In this document: positions 7,938 to 17,544 of the stretch, in pieces
Position numbering within the stretch: the stretch's first letter is position 1
How the letters are laid out: the number at the start of each line of letters is the position of its first letter
From: Sarcina sp. DSM 11001
GTDB lineage: Bacteria > Bacillota > Clostridia > Lachnospirales > Lachnospiraceae
Direction: 5' to 3'
DNA length: 64,000 bases
Assembly: GCF_900101015.1 (NCBI RefSeq)
Contig: NZ_FNFZ01000001.1
Coordinates: 199,412-263,411 of the forward strand
Translations under genes and position numbers: made by a program
The notes under the pieces: model-generated
What the model was told of the DNA's origin: nothing
Databases searched by the model: none
The model's input: the letters and a program-made list of their open reading frames with translations, nothing else

Positions 7938-9491
7938 ATGCCGTTTATGGGAATCATAGTTGCAGTGATTCTCACACTGGCTGCAGCAGTTCCCATCACC
8001 TGGTACGTCACTTCCGAAAACCACAGGAAGCAGGACGAGATCAAGGTGGACAGTGCGGATGCCCGGGCAAGGTCGATCATTGATGAAGCCCTTCGGGAAG
8101 CCGAATCCAAAAAGCGTGAGGCCATGCTGGAGATCAGGGAAGAGACGTTCAAATCAAAGAACGAGCTTGAAAAAGAGATCCAGAACAGGCGCAACGAAGT
8201 GCAGAAAAACGAGCGCAGGATTCAGCAGAAGGAAGAGCAGATCGACAACAAGGTCGAGCAGCTTGAGCGCAGGGAACAGAGTCTGGCAGCAAAGGAAGAG
8301 AACCTGCAGAAGCTTCAGAAAGAAGTTTCACAGTTAAACGAGCAGCGCATACAGGAACTCGAACGAATTTCAGGTCTGACCTCTGAACAGGCGAAAGAAC
8401 ACCTTTTAAAAATTGTTGAAGATGAAGTGAAGCTGGATTCTGCCAGAATGATCAAGGAGATCGAGGCAGAAGCCAAAGAGGAAGCCGAGAAACGCGCCAA
8501 GGAATATGTGGTCAGTGCCATACAGCGCTGTGCCGCGGACCATGTGTCCGAGGCGACGATCTCTGTCGTACAGCTGCCCGGCGATGAAATGAAGGGCAGG
8601 ATCATCGGCCGCGAGGGGCGCAATATCCGCACTCTCGAGACCATGACAGGTGTCGATCTGATCATTGACGATACACCTGAGGCGGTAGTCATCTCCGCAT
8701 TTGATCCGATCCGACGTGAAGTGGCGCGCGTAGCGCTGGAAAAACTGATCGTCGACGGGCGGATCCATCCCGCCAGGATCGAGGAGATGGTCACCAAGGC
8801 ACAGCGGGAAGTGGAAGCCAGGATCAAGGAGGAGGGCGAAGCAGCCACTCTGGAAGTCGGCGTCCACAGCATCCATCCGGAGCTGGTGAGGCTCCTGGGC
8901 AAGATGCGTTTCCGCACCAGCTATGGGCAGAATGCTCTCAAGCATTCTATTGAAGTGGCTCAGCTTTCAGGACTGCTGGCCAGCGAGCTGGGACTGGATG
9001 TCCGTCTCGCAAAGCGCGCAGGCCTGCTGCATGACATCGGCAAGGCTGTAGACCATGAGATGGAGGGGTCTCATGTACAGCTGGGCGCTGAACTCTGCAG
9101 AAAGTATAAAGAATCTCAGACAGTGATCAATTCCGTGGAAGCACACCACGGGGATGTTGAACCCGCCAGCCTGATCGCGTGCATCGTACAGGCAGCGGAT
9201 ACGATCTCCGCAGCCCGTCCGGGCGCCAGGAGAGAGACTCTTGAAGCCTACACTTTGAGGCTCAAACAGTTAGAAGAAATCACCAACAGTTTTAAAGGGG
9301 TAAGTAATTCATATGCCATTCAGGCAGGAAGAGAAGTTCGTGTCATGGTAGTTCCTGAGCAGATCAGTGATGCTGATATGGTGCTGCTGGCAAGAGATAT
9401 TTCCAAAAAGATCGAAGCAGATATGGAATATCCCGGACAGATCAAGGTCAATGTGATCCGTGAGTCCAGAGTTACGGATTACGCGAAATAA
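7938..9491 (+). CDS. rny: Ribonuclease Y
   Basis: RNase Y is the membrane-anchored endoribonuclease that starts bulk mRNA decay in Firmicutes. The order of parts is standard: one membrane segment (about residues 4-22), a long charged coiled coil to about residue 200, a KH RNA-binding domain with [13 protein letters not shown], and an HD phosphohydrolase domain with [12 protein letters not shown] carrying the metal-binding His-Asp. It has 517 residues, the usual length. AAGGAGG lies 9 bases before ATG 7938. In many Clostridia rny follows recX directly; here the liv operon lies between them. Confidence 0.97.
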   Translation: MPFMGIIVAVILTLAAAVPITWYVTSENHRKQDEIKVDSADARARSIIDEALREAESKKREAMLEIREETFKSKNELEKEIQNRRNEVQKNERRIQQKEEQIDNKVEQLERREQSLAAKEENLQKLQKEVSQLNEQRIQELERISGLTSEQAKEHLLKIVEDEVKLDSARMIKEIEAEAKEEAEKRAKEYVVSAIQRCAADHVSEATISVVQLPGDEMKGRIIGREGRNIRTLETMTGVDLIIDDTPEAVVISAFDPIRREVARVALEKLIVDGRIHPARIEEMVTKAQREVEARIKEEGEAATLEVGVHSIHPELVRLLGKMRFRTSYGQNALKHSIEVAQLSGLLASELGLDVRLAKRAGLLHDIGKAVDHEMEGSHVQLGAELCRKYKESQTVINSVEAHHGDVEPASLIACIVQAADTISAARPGARRETLEAYTLRLKQLEEITNSFKGVSNSYAIQAGREVRVMVVPEQISDADMVLLARDISKKIEADMEYPGQIKVNVIRESRVTDYAK

Positions 9492-9513
9492 ATAATATCG
9501 AAATAAATAATAC
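9484..9513. repeat. 15-bp direct repeat spanning the rny stop codon
   Basis: CGAAATAAATAATAT at 9484-9498 is followed by the near-identical CGAAATAAATAATAC at 9499-9513. The rny TAA is in the first copy. Confidence 0.75.
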
Positions 9514-9557
9514 CAGGATACTTCAGGATTATTATTTTATTTAAACTGTAAACAATA

Positions 9558-9606
9558 AGGAACTGCAGATGCCCGACAGGATTCTGCAGTTCCTCTTTCA
9601 TTTTTT
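9558..9606 (+). terminator. Terminator of rny
   Basis: A perfect 12-bp stem (AGGAACTGCAGA at 9558-9569 with 9583-9594) is followed by CTTTCATTTTTT. Confidence 0.88.
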
Positions 9607-9624
9607 CCTGACATCTGTGCAATG

Positions 9625-9686
9625 CCGGCAATTCTTTCCTGGTATGTGTCCAAGACCGGCAATTCTCTCCTGGTATCTGTCCAAAA
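9625..9686. repeat. 31-bp tandem repeat after the rny terminator
   Basis: Two 31-bp units start CCGGCAATTC at 9625 and 9656. A partial unit precedes them and another partial unit (CCGGCACTT) follows. With the terminator this fills most of the roughly 335-bp gap between rny and the next gene. Confidence 0.85.
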
Positions 9687-9827
9687 CCGGCACTTATTAT
9701 TTTTTTCTCTGTGCAAAATTTTTTCTCTGTGCAAATAGCTTTCATTTACCCGGTACCTGTGTCGTACTGACTGTCATTTTCGGTGAATGAATGTATATAT
9801 TATTCGCACAACTCCGAGGGTGTGGAT

Positions 9828-10376
9828 ATGAACAAGACAGAACAGCTGCTGACGCAGGAAGAGATCAGGCGAATCCTGGATCTGCCCGATGCCGGTACCT
9901 GCGCGGGAAGGCGGGACAGGGCCCTTCTGAGCCTTTTGTGCGATGCCGGCCTCAAGACGCAGGAATTGCTGGACCTGAGGCTGGAGAACCTTGACCTGCA
10001 GATATCCTGTGTGCTGCTTCCCGGGCAAAAAAGCGGGGAGAAAGTCCGTATGGTCCCTTTCGGTGAGAGAACGCGTTCAGCCCTGGTTGATTATCTCTAT
10101 GATATCCGAGGAAGGGCTGAGGGTCCTTTGACCAGGGTGTTCACGGGAAGGAACAACGGGGTGCTCTCCAGGCAGGCTGTTTGGAAGCTGGTCAGAAAAT
10201 ATGGAAAGGCCGCAGGCGTCGGGGAAGGGCTTTCTCCGGAAAATCTTCGCTCTTCATTTGCGGTCAGCCTCCTTGTGAGAGGCGCGGAGCCCGCCAGTGT
10301 ATCCCGGATGCTGGGAATTGGGACTGCCGCGGTGAAAAAATATGTTTTACTGGCAAAAAAAGCGAAAAATCCCTGA
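9828..10376 (+). CDS. Tyrosine-recombinase-like protein, catalytic fold only, active site degenerate
   Basis: The protein (182 residues from ATG 9828) matches only the C-terminal catalytic domain of XerC/XerD-type recombinases and has no core-binding domain. Compared with XerD, the first catalytic Arg is Lys (AGLKTQELL), the HxxR motif reads ENLR with Arg kept and His lost, the following His is Ser, and the last His/Trp position is Ile (MLGIGTAA). The β-hairpin Lys (GQKSGEK) and the Tyr (VKKYVLL) remain. Strand cleavage is therefore doubtful; a DNA-binding or regulatory role, or decay, is more likely. No att-like repeats flank it. An in-frame ATG at 9783 is possible. Confidence 0.8.
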   Translation: MNKTEQLLTQEEIRRILDLPDAGTCAGRRDRALLSLLCDAGLKTQELLDLRLENLDLQISCVLLPGQKSGEKVRMVPFGERTRSALVDYLYDIRGRAEGPLTRVFTGRNNGVLSRQAVWKLVRKYGKAAGVGEGLSPENLRSSFAVSLLVRGAEPASVSRMLGIGTAAVKKYVLLAKKAKNP

Positions 10377-10391
10377 TTTTTGAAAAAATCT

Positions 10392-10422
10392 TTGAGCATA
10401 TTGACTCCAAATAAGGTATAAT
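10392..10422 (+). promoter_or_regulatory. Possible glgA promoter
   Basis: A consensus TATAAT lies at 10417-10422, about 120 bp before glgA. The best -35 is weak and at long spacing (TTGAGC at 10392, 19 bp); a TTGACT at 10401 is too close. Confidence 0.4.
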
Positions 10423-10540
10423 GGATTAGGAATGTTTCATTTGCCAGTTCCGGTTGTGAGAGACTGCTGTTACTGCCGGTGCAAAAATGGCATAGTTTAT
10501 AGCATATCATTTCAGTACAGTAACAGGGGGTCATTGACTT

Positions 10541-11989
10541 ATGAAAAAAATTCTTTTTGTGGCATCAGAAGGCGTTCCTTTTATCAAGACAGGAGGTCTG
10601 GCAGATGTTGTCGGATCCCTTCCCAAGGAACTGGATAAAGAATATTATGATGTCAGAGTGATCATGCCCAAGTATTCCTGCATGAAGCAGGATATGAAAG
10701 ACAAGATGGAGTATGTCACTCACTTCTATATGGATTTCCACTGGAAGAGTGAGTATGTCGGAGTTCTCCAGGCCGAGGTCGATGGGATCAAGTTTTACTT
10801 CGTCGACAATGAGGGCTTCTTTACCAGCGACAAGCCCTATACCGATGATCCCATGTTTGAGATCACCCGGTTTGCATTCTTCTCCAAAGCTGTCCTGTCT
10901 GTGCTCCCTGCCATCGATTTCCACCCCGACCTGATCCACTGCCACGACTGGCAGACCGGTCTGGTGCCCGTCTATCTCAAAGAGCGGTTTGCGGGCGGCG
11001 AGTTCTTCCAGGGGATCAAGACTGTCATGACGATCCACAATCTGAAGTTCCAGGGCAAATGGAATGTCAGGGATGTCGAGGATATCACAGGTCTTTCCGG
11101 TTATTATTTCACACCGGACAAGCTGGAAGCCTATAAGGACGCGAACCTCCTCAAGGGCGGTCTTGTCTATGCGGACGCGATCACGACCGTTTCTCCGACC
11201 TATGCCGAGGAAATCAAGACGCAGTTCTACGGCGAAGGTCTCGACGGTCTGATGAATGCCAGGAGCCATGACCTGCGAGGCATTATCAACGGCATTGATT
11301 ACACCGACTTTTCACCGGACAATGACAAGAAGATCCCCCAGCCCTACACGGTGGACAATTTCCGCAAGTTGAAGGTCAAAAATAAACTTGCCCTTCAGAA
11401 GGAACTGGGCCTGAAGGTCGATGAGAAGTGCTTCATGATCGGTATTGTCTCCAGGCTGACTGACCAGAAAGGCTTTGACCTGATCGCCTATGTCCTCGAG
11501 GAGATCCTTTCCCTTGACGCGATCCAGATGGTCGTTCTGGGAACAGGTGAAGAGCGCTATGAGAATATGTTCCGCTACTTCGACTGGAAGTACAACGACA
11601 AGATCTCCGCGAATATCTACTATTCGGATGAGCTCTCTCACAAGATTTATGCTTCCTCCGATGCTTTCCTGATGCCTTCCCTGTTTGAGCCCTGCGGACT
11701 GAGCCAGCTCATGTCCCTGCGCTACGGCACTCTTCCGATCGTCCGCGAGACCGGCGGCCTCAAGGATACGGTCGAGCCTTACAATGAATTTGAGGGCACC
11801 GGGACAGGCTTTACCTTCGCGAACTACAATGCTCACGAGATGATGCACTCGATCCGTTACGCTGAGCAGGTCTACTATGACAAGCGCCTCGAGTGGAACA
11901 AGATGGTTGAGCGCGCCATGCGCGCGGACTTCTCCTGGGCACAGTCCGCAGCCAAGTATCAGGAGATGTACGACTGGCTCATCGGCTGA
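10541..11989 (+). CDS. glgA: Glycogen synthase
   Basis: GlgA extends α-1,4-glucan chains from ADP-glucose in the cytoplasm. The N-terminal GT5 signature is present (KTGGLADV at residues 16-23), as are FHPDLIHCHDWQTGL, the TIHNLKFQG segment and the GT-B C-terminal nucleotide site (SLFEPCGLSQL, preceded by IYASSDAFLMPS). Its 482 residues match the family. The gene is followed by a 65-bp duplication and a nested terminator. No other glg gene is in the window. Confidence 0.97.
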   Translation: MKKILFVASEGVPFIKTGGLADVVGSLPKELDKEYYDVRVIMPKYSCMKQDMKDKMEYVTHFYMDFHWKSEYVGVLQAEVDGIKFYFVDNEGFFTSDKPYTDDPMFEITRFAFFSKAVLSVLPAIDFHPDLIHCHDWQTGLVPVYLKERFAGGEFFQGIKTVMTIHNLKFQGKWNVRDVEDITGLSGYYFTPDKLEAYKDANLLKGGLVYADAITTVSPTYAEEIKTQFYGEGLDGLMNARSHDLRGIINGIDYTDFSPDNDKKIPQPYTVDNFRKLKVKNKLALQKELGLKVDEKCFMIGIVSRLTDQKGFDLIAYVLEEILSLDAIQMVVLGTGEERYENMFRYFDWKYNDKISANIYYSDELSHKIYASSDAFLMPSLFEPCGLSQLMSLRYGTLPIVRETGGLKDTVEPYNEFEGTGTGFTFANYNAHEMMHSIRYAEQVYYDKRLEWNKMVERAMRADFSWAQSAAKYQEMYDWLIG

Positions 11990-12086
11990 GTGACAGCCTG
12001 ACCGGTTTGAAGGTATTCCTAAGCTGTTTCTGTTTCTTCGAAATCAGCGGCTGGGTGACTGCCCGATCAGTTTGAAGGCCGATGAA
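11983..12086. repeat. 65-bp-spaced repeat spanning the glgA stop codon
   Basis: The segment starting CGGCTGAGTGAC at 11983, which contains the glgA stop, reappears as CGGCTGGGTGAC at 12048. Similarity continues through the AGTTTGAAGG-type region (about 30 bp). Confidence 0.65.
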
Positions 12087-12394
12087 AGCCGATGATCCAA
12101 TCAGTCCGGAGGGCCGGAGTTTTTCTGGATGTACTTCCGGGGTGAACCGCTTTCCTGGAATAGCTTGAGGCTCCGGGAGCCGGATAGTATTCCGGATGAT
12201 GGATAATAATACCGGTAATAAGGATAATAAAAGGATAGTAATAAAAAGAGATGACTGTGCAGATCCTGCACAGGCTGCCGCGGCAGGATAGCGATTGTCC
12301 TGCCGCGATTTTCTTGCACAGGATCTGCCGGGGGGGTTACGCCCTGATCTCTGCGATAATCGTCAGCTCAAAGTAAAATCCGCAGGCTGCTTAC
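12087..12394. other. Intergenic region between glgA and the flippase gene
   Basis: Besides the terminator at 12259-12328 it holds a run of imperfect GGATAATAA-type repeats at about 12196-12245. I see no gene and no clear promoter for the downstream flippase. Confidence 0.5.
12259..12328 (+). terminator. Nested double-stem terminator after glgA
   Basis: The inner stem CGCGGCAGGA (12279-12288) pairs with 12298-12307 and is followed by ATTTTCTT. The outer arms GCAGATCCTG (12259-12268) and 12319-12328 also pair perfectly and enclose the whole, including the T-rich stretch. This is an unusual nesting that could let two alternative structures form. Confidence 0.75.
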
Positions 12395-12464
12395 AGACTG
12401 CACAACAGATCACGCAGCGGATGACGCAAAGACTGCACAACAGGTCATGCAGCGGATGACGCAG
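12395..12464. repeat. 35-bp direct repeat upstream of the flippase gene
   Basis: Two 35-bp units, AGACTGCACAACAG..., lie head to tail at 12395-12429 and 12430-12464 with three differences. Confidence 0.85.
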
Positions 12465-12505
12465 GCAGATCAATCACAGACTGTTTTATAGAAAGAACCC
12501 GGGAA

Positions 12506-14185
12506 ATGAACGATCAGAAAAAGATAAAAAAGAACAGTGAGGCTCCTGTTTCGGGAGGGAGTATTGCGGTGCAGGCGGGAGTCCTGGCGATCGCGACGAT
12601 CGTGGTCCGTATCATCGGGCTTCTCTACAGGGCGCCCCTGACGGCGATCATCGGAGATGAGGGCAACGGCTATTACGGCGCGGCCTATAATATTTATACG
12701 ATCATCCTGATCCTTTCCTCCTATTCGCTGCCGGCGGCTATTTCCCGGCAGATGTCCACCAAGATCGCTGTCGGGCAGTACAGGAATGCGCAGCGCGCTT
12801 TTCACTGCGCGCTTATATACTCTCTGATCGTAGGGGCTATGGGGAGCCTGCTCCTGTACTTTGGAGCTGGAGTCCTGGTAAAACACAATGCGGTTCCCGT
12901 TCTGCGGGTTTTTGCGCCGACGATCTTTCTGTTCGGGATCCTGGGCGCGGTGCGAGGGTATTTCCAGGCGAATCAGTCGATGGTCCAGACCTCGGTCTCC
13001 CAGATCCTGGAGCAGGTTGCCAATGCGGGCATCAGTATCGGAGCCGCCATCCTTCTGATCAGGTCTGCTCCTGCGCTGGCCACTGAGACGGAGCGGGCTG
13101 TGCGGGGAGCCATGGGAAGCGCCATGGGAACCGGGAGCGGTGTCATCACAGCTCTGATCTTTATGACGGCCGCCTATCTCCGCTACCGGAAGGGGTTTAT
13201 CCGGAGGATCGGGACGGACAAAGGGCCAGTGGAATCCTACGGAGCGATCATGAAGAGCACTATCCTCGTGATCACTCCCTTTGTCGTGAGCAATTTTATC
13301 CTGAATCTGACGACGACACTGGACCAGATGATCTACCTCAATATGCTGATCGACGGGAGAAAGCTGTCGGAGGCCGCGGTGACGACTGTCTTCGGTCTTT
13401 TTTCCAATAAAGCCGTTGTCATCATCAACATTCCGGTCTCAGTCGCCACAGCCGTCTCGGCGGCGATCATACCGAATATCGCCACAGCCCATGCCTCCGG
13501 TGATCTCAAAGAGACCCGCAGGCGGTCTGTCAATGCAGCGCGCATGGCTTTGGTGATTGCCGTTCCCTGTGCCGTCGGCCTGACGGTGCTGGCAAGGCCC
13601 GTTACGATGCTGATGTTCCCTCAGTGGGAGACGCTGGAGCTTGCCTCCGTTCTTCTGGCCCTGCAGGCTGTGACGGTCATCTTTTTATCCGTTGGTACGA
13701 TCACAAACGCCGTCCTGCAGGCCATTGGAAAAATGAACATGCCCATCGTCAGCGCGGGCGCGGCCCTCATTATCCAGACAGCGGTCCTCGCCTGGTTTCT
13801 GCGATTCACGGACTGGGGGATCTACGCGATGGTCTTTGTCAGCGTCCTGTACGCAGCGATCATCTTTGCTCTGAACGAGCTCTTCCTGAGGCACTATCTC
13901 GGTCTGAGGATCGATCCGGTCCAGGTCTATCTCAAACCGATCCTGAGCGCGGCTGTCATGGGAGCGGCTGCATTTGGAGTCTACCGGGGGATCTTCAAGC
14001 TGGTTTCCGGGTTCGGAGGAGAATACTTCTCCAATTTTGCGGCTGTCCTCCCGGCGATCTTAGTCGCCATTCCGGTCTATTTCTTCGTATTGATAAAGAC
14101 CGGAGGATTTACCCGGGAAGACATCCTGGGGCTTCCTAAAGGAGACTCGCTGGCGCGGCTTCTGAAAAAGCTGCACTGGCTGTAG
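12506..14185 (+). CDS. MurJ/SpoVB-family lipid flippase (polysaccharide biosynthesis protein)
   Basis: This is a MOP-superfamily membrane protein of 559 residues with about 14 hydrophobic segments. The start of the transmembrane part (GSIAVQAGVLAIATIVVRIIGLLYRAPL) and GNGYYGAAYNIYTIILILSSYSLP match the SpoVB/YtgP branch, which includes lipid II flippases and sporulation-cortex flippases. The expected role is flipping a lipid-linked cell-wall or polysaccharide precursor across the membrane; which one cannot be decided from sequence. It stands alone between glgA and the convergent rqcH. Confidence 0.88.
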   Translation: MNDQKKIKKNSEAPVSGGSIAVQAGVLAIATIVVRIIGLLYRAPLTAIIGDEGNGYYGAAYNIYTIILILSSYSLPAAISRQMSTKIAVGQYRNAQRAFHCALIYSLIVGAMGSLLLYFGAGVLVKHNAVPVLRVFAPTIFLFGILGAVRGYFQANQSMVQTSVSQILEQVANAGISIGAAILLIRSAPALATETERAVRGAMGSAMGTGSGVITALIFMTAAYLRYRKGFIRRIGTDKGPVESYGAIMKSTILVITPFVVSNFILNLTTTLDQMIYLNMLIDGRKLSEAAVTTVFGLFSNKAVVIINIPVSVATAVSAAIIPNIATAHASGDLKETRRRSVNAARMALVIAVPCAVGLTVLARPVTMLMFPQWETLELASVLLALQAVTVIFLSVGTITNAVLQAIGKMNMPIVSAGAALIIQTAVLAWFLRFTDWGIYAMVFVSVLYAAIIFALNELFLRHYLGLRIDPVQVYLKPILSAAVMGAAAFGVYRGIFKLVSGFGGEYFSNFAAVLPAILVAIPVYFFVLIKTGGFTREDILGLPKGDSLARLLKKLHWL

Positions 14186-14313
14186 ATCGGTTCTATACTT
14201 TATTCATACATGTTTGTGGGCGCTCGCCTATGGCCGCAAGTATGGATACCCCTGCGCGGGCAGATTCATCGCAAAAAACAGGTCCGGGGCCGCGGCCGCA
14301 CTGAAGGGCGTCT

Positions 14314-16116
14314 TTATTCGGTCACTTCCTTCAGGGCACTGATATCTGTCTTTGCCAGGATAGAGTAGTTGGTATAGTAGACGACGAAGCCGGGGGCGGC
14401 GCCGGAGGGCTTTTTGACATTTTTTCTCTCGAGATAATCAATCTCGACCTTACCCTGGCTGCGCCCGCTGGAGTACCAGGCGGCGAGGGAGGCGGCTTCC
14501 TCAAACGCGCGGTCGGGGATCTCATCTATGGTTTTTCCGCCGGTGCGGAGCAGGACGTGAGAGCCGGGCATATCGTTGGCGTGGAACCAGATGTCGCGGC
14601 TGTCCGCCATCCGGAAGGTGATCTCTTCATTCTGAAGGTTGTTTTTTCCAACATAAATGTCATAGCCGTCGCTGCTGATGTAATGGAGAGGCCTGCTCTG
14701 GGGAGGGCGGGACCGGTTCACTTTGCGCCCGCTGTTCTGCCCGGCGTATTTGCGGCGCAGATAACCGCTTTCCTCCATCTCCTGCCGGATCTGGGAAAGA
14801 TCAGAGTCCGTCGTGGAGAATTCGAGGGCGTTCTGGATGCTCCGGAGGTGGTCGATCTCGGCTTTTACCTGTGCTGTCAGACTGGTCAGGGCTTCGCTGG
14901 TTCTCTTCATGCGGGCATAGCGGTCAAAATATTTTTTGGCGTTCTGCTGCGGCGTGAGGGAGGGATCGAGCGGGATCGTCATCTTCTCGCCGGTATAATA
15001 GTTGTCGACTACGCAGCTTGCTTCTCCGGAGGGGATGGAGTAGCCGTAGGCATTCAGAAGTTCTCCGTAGAGCCTGTATTTGTCCTTTTTTTCCGTGTCC
15101 CTGATCTGCCTGCACTGGAGGTCATATTTGTGGACATCCCGCTCCAGGATCGTCTGCACGATGTGGCGGAGGTCTGCGCTCCTCTGCCGGATGCGGGTGT
15201 ACAGATTTTTTCTGGCGTAAAAATCCTCGAGCAGGGCAGAGGGAGAGTCATAGGGGACTTCTGTACAGTCCGCGTAGTGGCTGAGGGGAATGAGGGAAAA
15301 CTCCGCAGGAGCGCCCGCATTTGCCCCTTCTCCTTTTCTGCAGTACATGGCTGGGGCAAAGCTTCCGGAGCGGACAGTCCGGATCAGGGCTTCAAACTGA
15401 GTCCAGAGAGTCTCCTTTTCCTCGGCGGTCAGAAGGGCAGCCGACCTGTCCTGTGAGAGATCTGCCCTGTCACAGAGCTCCTGGGCGATGACAGTGGAAA
15501 AGCCGGTATAGTTGCGCACGAGAAGTTTGGGCGCCTCTGTATGCCCGTTTTCCAGAACTGCCATGAATCCTTCCTTCGTCTCTGTGAGAGGATCTTTTTT
15601 GGACTGGGTGTCCGGAATGAACCAGGGCCTGCCGGGAAGGACCTCGCGGACGGAGCTGACCATTGAAGAGATGTGCCGGATGCTGTCCACAATCATGTCG
15701 CTGTCATCCAGAAAGATGATATTGCTGTGCTTGCCCATGATCTCCACGACCAGGACATGGGTACACAGATCGCCCATCTCGTTGCGGTGTTCGACCGTGA
15801 TGCGCAGGACGCGCTCCAGACCGGGCTGTTCGACAGAAAGGATGCGTCCGTTCTGAAGATGTTTGCGCAGCAGCATGCAGAAGGCCGGCGCCTGCAGGGG
15901 AGCCTGCCTGGAGGTCCGTGTCAGATAGACGAGGGGGAGGGACGGGTCGGAGCAGAGGTAGAGGCGGAGCTGGCCGCCGCCCCGGTCCGCGGCAGGACGG
16001 ATGGTGAGCACCAGCTCGTTTCTGTCTGTCTGCGCGATTTTATAAATTCGGCCGCCGGTGAGTGTTTCCTGCAGCTCTCTGCAGAGCCCGGCGACAGTGA
16101 TTCCATCAAAAGCCAT
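14314..16116 (-). CDS. rqcH: RqcH, ribosome-associated quality-control factor (NFACT family)
   Basis: RqcH (formerly fibronectin-binding-protein-like FbpA) binds 50S subunits with stalled nascent chains and recruits tRNA-Ala to add C-terminal alanine tails for degradation. The N-terminal NFACT-N domain starts MAFDGITVAGLCRELQ, a coiled-coil middle lies around residues 380-440, and the C-terminal NFACT-R domain holds RDIWFHANDMPGSHVLLR. It has 600 residues, typical. It is encoded alone on the minus strand with TAGGAGAAC before the ATG; a minus-strand TATACT lies at 16150-16155. Confidence 0.95.
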   Translation of the reverse strand: MAFDGITVAGLCRELQETLTGGRIYKIAQTDRNELVLTIRPAADRGGGQLRLYLCSDPSLPLVYLTRTSRQAPLQAPAFCMLLRKHLQNGRILSVEQPGLERVLRITVEHRNEMGDLCTHVLVVEIMGKHSNIIFLDDSDMIVDSIRHISSMVSSVREVLPGRPWFIPDTQSKKDPLTETKEGFMAVLENGHTEAPKLLVRNYTGFSTVIAQELCDRADLSQDRSAALLTAEEKETLWTQFEALIRTVRSGSFAPAMYCRKGEGANAGAPAEFSLIPLSHYADCTEVPYDSPSALLEDFYARKNLYTRIRQRSADLRHIVQTILERDVHKYDLQCRQIRDTEKKDKYRLYGELLNAYGYSIPSGEASCVVDNYYTGEKMTIPLDPSLTPQQNAKKYFDRYARMKRTSEALTSLTAQVKAEIDHLRSIQNALEFSTTDSDLSQIRQEMEESGYLRRKYAGQNSGRKVNRSRPPQSRPLHYISSDGYDIYVGKNNLQNEEITFRMADSRDIWFHANDMPGSHVLLRTGGKTIDEIPDRAFEEAASLAAWYSSGRSQGKVEIDYLERKNVKKPSGAAPGFVVYYTNYSILAKTDISALKEVTE

Positions 16117-16248
16117 AATAGTTCTCCTAACAGTTTTCTTTACTGAAATAGTATAGCACTTCTTTCTTGTCTACGGGAATATCATACAACGTTCTTTCAA
16201 GAACCCGGGGATAATGATACAGACAACGTTATTCTCTGTAACTATATT

Positions 16249-16298
16249 TGACAACTATTCATAATGATAACTATTTAAAATTGATAACTATTTATAAT
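16249..16298. repeat. 17-bp tandem repeat in the pepT promoter region
   Basis: Three AT-rich units (16249-16264, TGATAACTATTTAAAAT at 16265-16281, 16282-16298) lie directly before pepT. The first overlaps a TTGACA (16248-16253), and TATTTA at 16272-16277 could be the -10 at 18-bp spacing, so copy number could alter promoter strength. Confidence 0.7.
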
Positions 16299-16312
16299 TA
16301 AGAAGGAAAAAA

Positions 16313-17533
16313 ATGAGAGCGTATAAGCGTCTACTGAAATATGTCACGGTCAATACAACAAGCCATGAAGAGGTGGAGAAAACACCTTCGGGAGAGGGAG
16401 AGTTTGTCCTTGCGCATCTTTTGGCAGATGAAATGAAATCTTTGGGCATGACAGATGTCCACGTTGATGAGCATGCCTATGTCTATGGCTTTTTGCCGGC
16501 AGCGTCAGGCTGCGAAGGATGCAGATCTGTTGGTTTCATCTCTCACATGGATACAGTAGATGACTGCGGAGGGACGGAAACCCGGCCGCAGTTGATCCTG
16601 AATTATGACGGGAAACCCATCTCTTTGGGGACATCCGGGAAGACCTTGGATCCGGATGCCTTCCCGCATCTGAAAGAATGCCGGGGGAAAACTATCCTGA
16701 CAACGGATGGTACCTCTGTCCTCGGGGCAGATGACAAGGCCGGTATTGCAGAGATCATGACAATGTGTGAGCGGCTGGTCAGGGAGAAAAGGCCGCATGG
16801 CAGGATTTGCGTCTGCTTTACCCCGGACGAGGAGATCGGACATGGGGCTGTGTATCTGGATGTAGGTGCTTTTGGTGCAGATTTTGCATATACAGTGGAT
16901 GGTTCCGCACCGGACGAGGTGGAGTACGAGACCTTTAACGCAGCAGCGGTCCATCTGACAGCCCATGGTTTTTCGGTGCATCCCGGAGATGCAAAAGGGC
17001 GGATGATCAATGCTATGAAGGTACTGATGGAATTCAATGGCATGCTTCCACCGGACGAGGTGCCGGAAAAAACAGAAGGCCGTGAAGGTTTTTATCATTT
17101 AACTGGTGCCGAAGGAAATGTCAGTGAAGCAACAGCTGACTATATCCTGCGGGATCATGACGCGGAGATATTTGACCGGAGAAAGCAGAAAGTACAGGAG
17201 ACGGCGGAAAAGTTAAATCAAAAATATGGTGCAGGCACTGTGGACTATCAGATCAAAGACCAGTACCGGAACATGGCAGAAGTGGCAGCAAGACATCCCG
17301 AGGTAGTGGAGATCGCAAAATGTGCAATTCGCGCTGTCGGACTTACACCTGTCTCCAGGCCGGTTCGCGGGGGAACAGATGGTGCCCAGCTTTCCTTCAG
17401 GGGCCTGCCCTGTCCTAACCTGGGCACGGGCGGCTACGCATACCACGGTTATTATGAACATGCTGTTGCAGAAGAGATGGATCAGTGCGTGGAAATCCTG
17501 CTGGAAGTGGTAAAAGCAATTGCTGAAAAATAA
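16313..17533 (+). CDS. pepT: Peptidase T (tripeptide aminopeptidase)
   Basis: PepT is a cytoplasmic dizinc aminopeptidase that removes the N-terminal residue from tripeptides. M20-family landmarks are present: GFISHMDTVDDC with the metal His and Asp, GADDKAGIAEI with the bridging Asp, and DEEIGHGA with the catalytic Glu pair. The C-terminal PVRGGTDGAQLSFRGLPCPNLGTGG contains the substrate and metal site. It has 406 residues, typical. The ATG follows AGAAGGA. Confidence 0.96.
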   Translation: MRAYKRLLKYVTVNTTSHEEVEKTPSGEGEFVLAHLLADEMKSLGMTDVHVDEHAYVYGFLPAASGCEGCRSVGFISHMDTVDDCGGTETRPQLILNYDGKPISLGTSGKTLDPDAFPHLKECRGKTILTTDGTSVLGADDKAGIAEIMTMCERLVREKRPHGRICVCFTPDEEIGHGAVYLDVGAFGADFAYTVDGSAPDEVEYETFNAAAVHLTAHGFSVHPGDAKGRMINAMKVLMEFNGMLPPDEVPEKTEGREGFYHLTGAEGNVSEATADYILRDHDAEIFDRRKQKVQETAEKLNQKYGAGTVDYQIKDQYRNMAEVAARHPEVVEIAKCAIRAVGLTPVSRPVRGGTDGAQLSFRGLPCPNLGTGGYAYHGYYEHAVAEEMDQCVEILLEVVKAIAEK

Positions 17534-17544
17534 ACAGAAATAAA

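Noticed and set aside
9783-10376. Integrase gene as sign of a prophage or integrative element
   Set aside because: Active-site residues are lost, there is no binding domain, no att repeats and no other phage genes, and the neighbours are housekeeping genes.
14204-14218. 15-bp match TCATACATGTTTGTG to 35368-35382
   Set aside because: One or two exact 15-bp matches are expected by chance in 64 kb, and the flanking sequences do not align.
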